Shown: piece after piece, positions 63,085-64,000 of the stretch | Numbering within the stretch: the first letter of the stretch is position 1 | Layout of the letters: the number at the start of each line of letters is the position of its first letter | Assembly (NCBI GenBank): GCA_016704425.1 | Contig: JADJAC010000002.1 | Span: 124,001-188,000 of the forward strand | Direction: 5' to 3' | Length of the DNA: 64,000 nt | DNA from: Sphingomonadales bacterium | GTDB lineage: Bacteria; Pseudomonadota; Alphaproteobacteria; Sphingomonadales; Sphingomonadaceae | Notes under the pieces: generated by a model | Seen by the model: only the letters and a program-made list of their open reading frames with translations | Told to the model about the DNA's origin: nothing | The model's database searches: none | Program-made: the position numbers and the translations under genes

Positions 63085-63570
63085 ATGCCCGAAAAGTCGA
63101 ACAATCTTCAGGATTTGTTTCTGAACAACCTGCGCAAGAACAAGACCCCGGTGACGATGTTCCTCGTCAAGGGCGTCAAGTTGCAGGGGATCATTACCTG
63201 GTTTGACAATTTTTCAGTGCTATTGCGCCGCGATGGCCAGAGCCAGTTGATCTACAAACATGCTATTTCAACGGTTATGCCAGCGGCGAGTGTCGATCTG
63301 ATTGGTATTGCAGCACTTTTTGAACAGGGCGATCGAAAACGCGGCCTCCAGGATGTTTTCCTTGGTGCCGTCCAGCGGACGCAGAATCCCGTGACGATGT
63401 TCCTCGTGAACGGCGTGATGCTGCAGGGTGACATCGCCGCCTATGATCTGTTTTGCCTGCTGCTCCAGCGGGATGATTTTGCGCAGTTGGTTTACAAGCA
63501 CGCGATTTCGACGATCCAGCCAACGCATCCGATAAATCTCGCCGAAGAGGGCGAAGCGGACGCCACTTGA
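63085..63570 (+). CDS. hfq: Hfq RNA chaperone with two Sm modules
   Basis: 161 residues rather than about 80. Residues 1-70 form a canonical Hfq with SNNLQDLFLNNLRKNKTPVT and YKHAISTVMP; residues 85-150 repeat it with LQDVFLGAVQRTQNPVT and YKHAISTIQP. Both keep the Gln-Asp and YKHAIST RNA-site residues. Two-module Hfq proteins are known in sphingomonads. It would assemble as a trimer of duplicated subunits or as a mixed ring (inferred). The stop overlaps the hflX start (TTGA). Confidence 0.92.
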   Translation: MPEKSNNLQDLFLNNLRKNKTPVTMFLVKGVKLQGIITWFDNFSVLLRRDGQSQLIYKHAISTVMPAASVDLIGIAALFEQGDRKRGLQDVFLGAVQRTQNPVTMFLVNGVMLQGDIAAYDLFCLLLQRDDFAQLVYKHAISTIQPTHPINLAEEGEADAT

Positions 63571-64000
63571 GCGTCTTTCAAAGACAGGAAGATGATGGCG
63601 TTACCCGCGGAGCCCGGGCGCTCGTCGTTCTCCCTGATTTTGGCAAAGGTGGCTTGCGGAGCGCGGACGCCCGCCTTGAAGAAGCTGTCGGGCTTGCGGC
63701 GGCCATCGGCCTTGATGTTCGCGACACAGCTGTGTTTCGCATCCGTGCAGCAAAACCTGCCACGCTGTTCGGATCGGGGCAGGTGGATAACATCAGGGCC
63801 AGTGCAAAGGCGTATGACGTTGATGTTGTCATCGTTGATGGCACCCTGACAGCGGTCCAGCAAAACAACCTGGAAAAGTCGCTCGATACCAAGGTTATCG
63901 ACAGAACCGGGCTGATCCTTGAAATCTTCGGGGAACGCGCCGCAAGCGCTGAAGGGCGCCTTCAGGTCGAAATAGCGCATCTCGATTATCAGGCCGGTCG
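63567..64000 (+). CDS. hflX: GTPase HflX, 5' part
   Basis: Starts TTG 63567 overlapping the hfq stop (TTGA). The visible 144 residues are the N-terminal HflX domain: LVVLPDFGKGG, SADARLEEAVGLA, ATLFGSGQVD, and VDGTLTAVQQNNLEK. The GTPase domain lies beyond the window end. The hfq-hflX pair is conserved; HflX rescues or splits stressed ribosomes. Confidence 0.9.
   Translation, partial: MSVFQRQEDDGVTRGARALVVLPDFGKGGLRSADARLEEAVGLAAAIGLDVRDTAVFRIRAAKPATLFGSGQVDNIRASAKAYDVDVVIVDGTLTAVQQNNLEKSLDTKVIDRTGLILEIFGERAASAEGRLQVEIAHLDYQAG

Overview
The window is an alphaproteobacterial chromosome segment, most likely from the Sphingomonadales. The run dusB-ntrB-ntrC-ntrY-ntrX-hfq-hflX, a two-domain Hfq, a UrcA-family secreted protein, the hom-glpX and recJ neighbourhood and many small secreted proteins all fit that order. 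I cannot name the genus. Hand counts of single 60-base lines give about 57-68% G+C in chromosomal genes, about 45% in parts of the island cargo and about 73% in the insertion sequence.

Positions 933-14131 are an integrated mobile element of about 13.2 kb in a tRNA-Glu(UUC) gene. A 47-bp exact direct repeat marks both ends (933-979 and 14085-14131). A tyrosine integrase lies just inside the left end, followed by an excisionase-like protein and small winged-helix or DNA-binding proteins. The cargo is mostly short membrane and exported proteins of unknown role. It includes a truncated DUF3800 gene, a compact four-gene cassette (5853-6940), tandem surface-adhesin-E-like proteins, and a secreted-protein gene split by an intact IS21-family element (9990-12561, 8-bp target duplication). 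Putative integrase arm-site repeats sit at both ends. A similar repeat lies just outside the left end, which suggests a second element in tandem there; the first gene (6-785) may belong to it.

From 14.1 kb to the end the window is core chromosome. A leftward run carries hom, glpX, a class A penicillin-binding protein, recJ and a VOC protein. uvrA follows behind a LexA-type box. Then come small genes, two acyl-CoA dehydrogenases, an alkyl sulfatase, a peroxiredoxin, and argC with NlpC/P60 and M17 peptidase genes. A NUDIX-DUF47 fusion gene lies directly before a Pit phosphate transporter. Next are rimO, serS, an Lrp regulator, an orphan histidine-kinase-like protein, two tRNA genes, a PepSY protein, an ALDH7-type dehydrogenase, ettA, a DUF1365/flavoprotein/Cfa-like lipid cluster, carbonic anhydrase, lipA, coq10-like, cinA-like and ispDF.

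The right end is the nitrogen-control block: dusB, ntrBC, ntrYX, hfq and the start of hflX. NtrX lacks the GAFTGA loop that NtrC has, and Hfq carries two Sm modules in one chain. No CRISPR array, rRNA gene or replication origin was seen.
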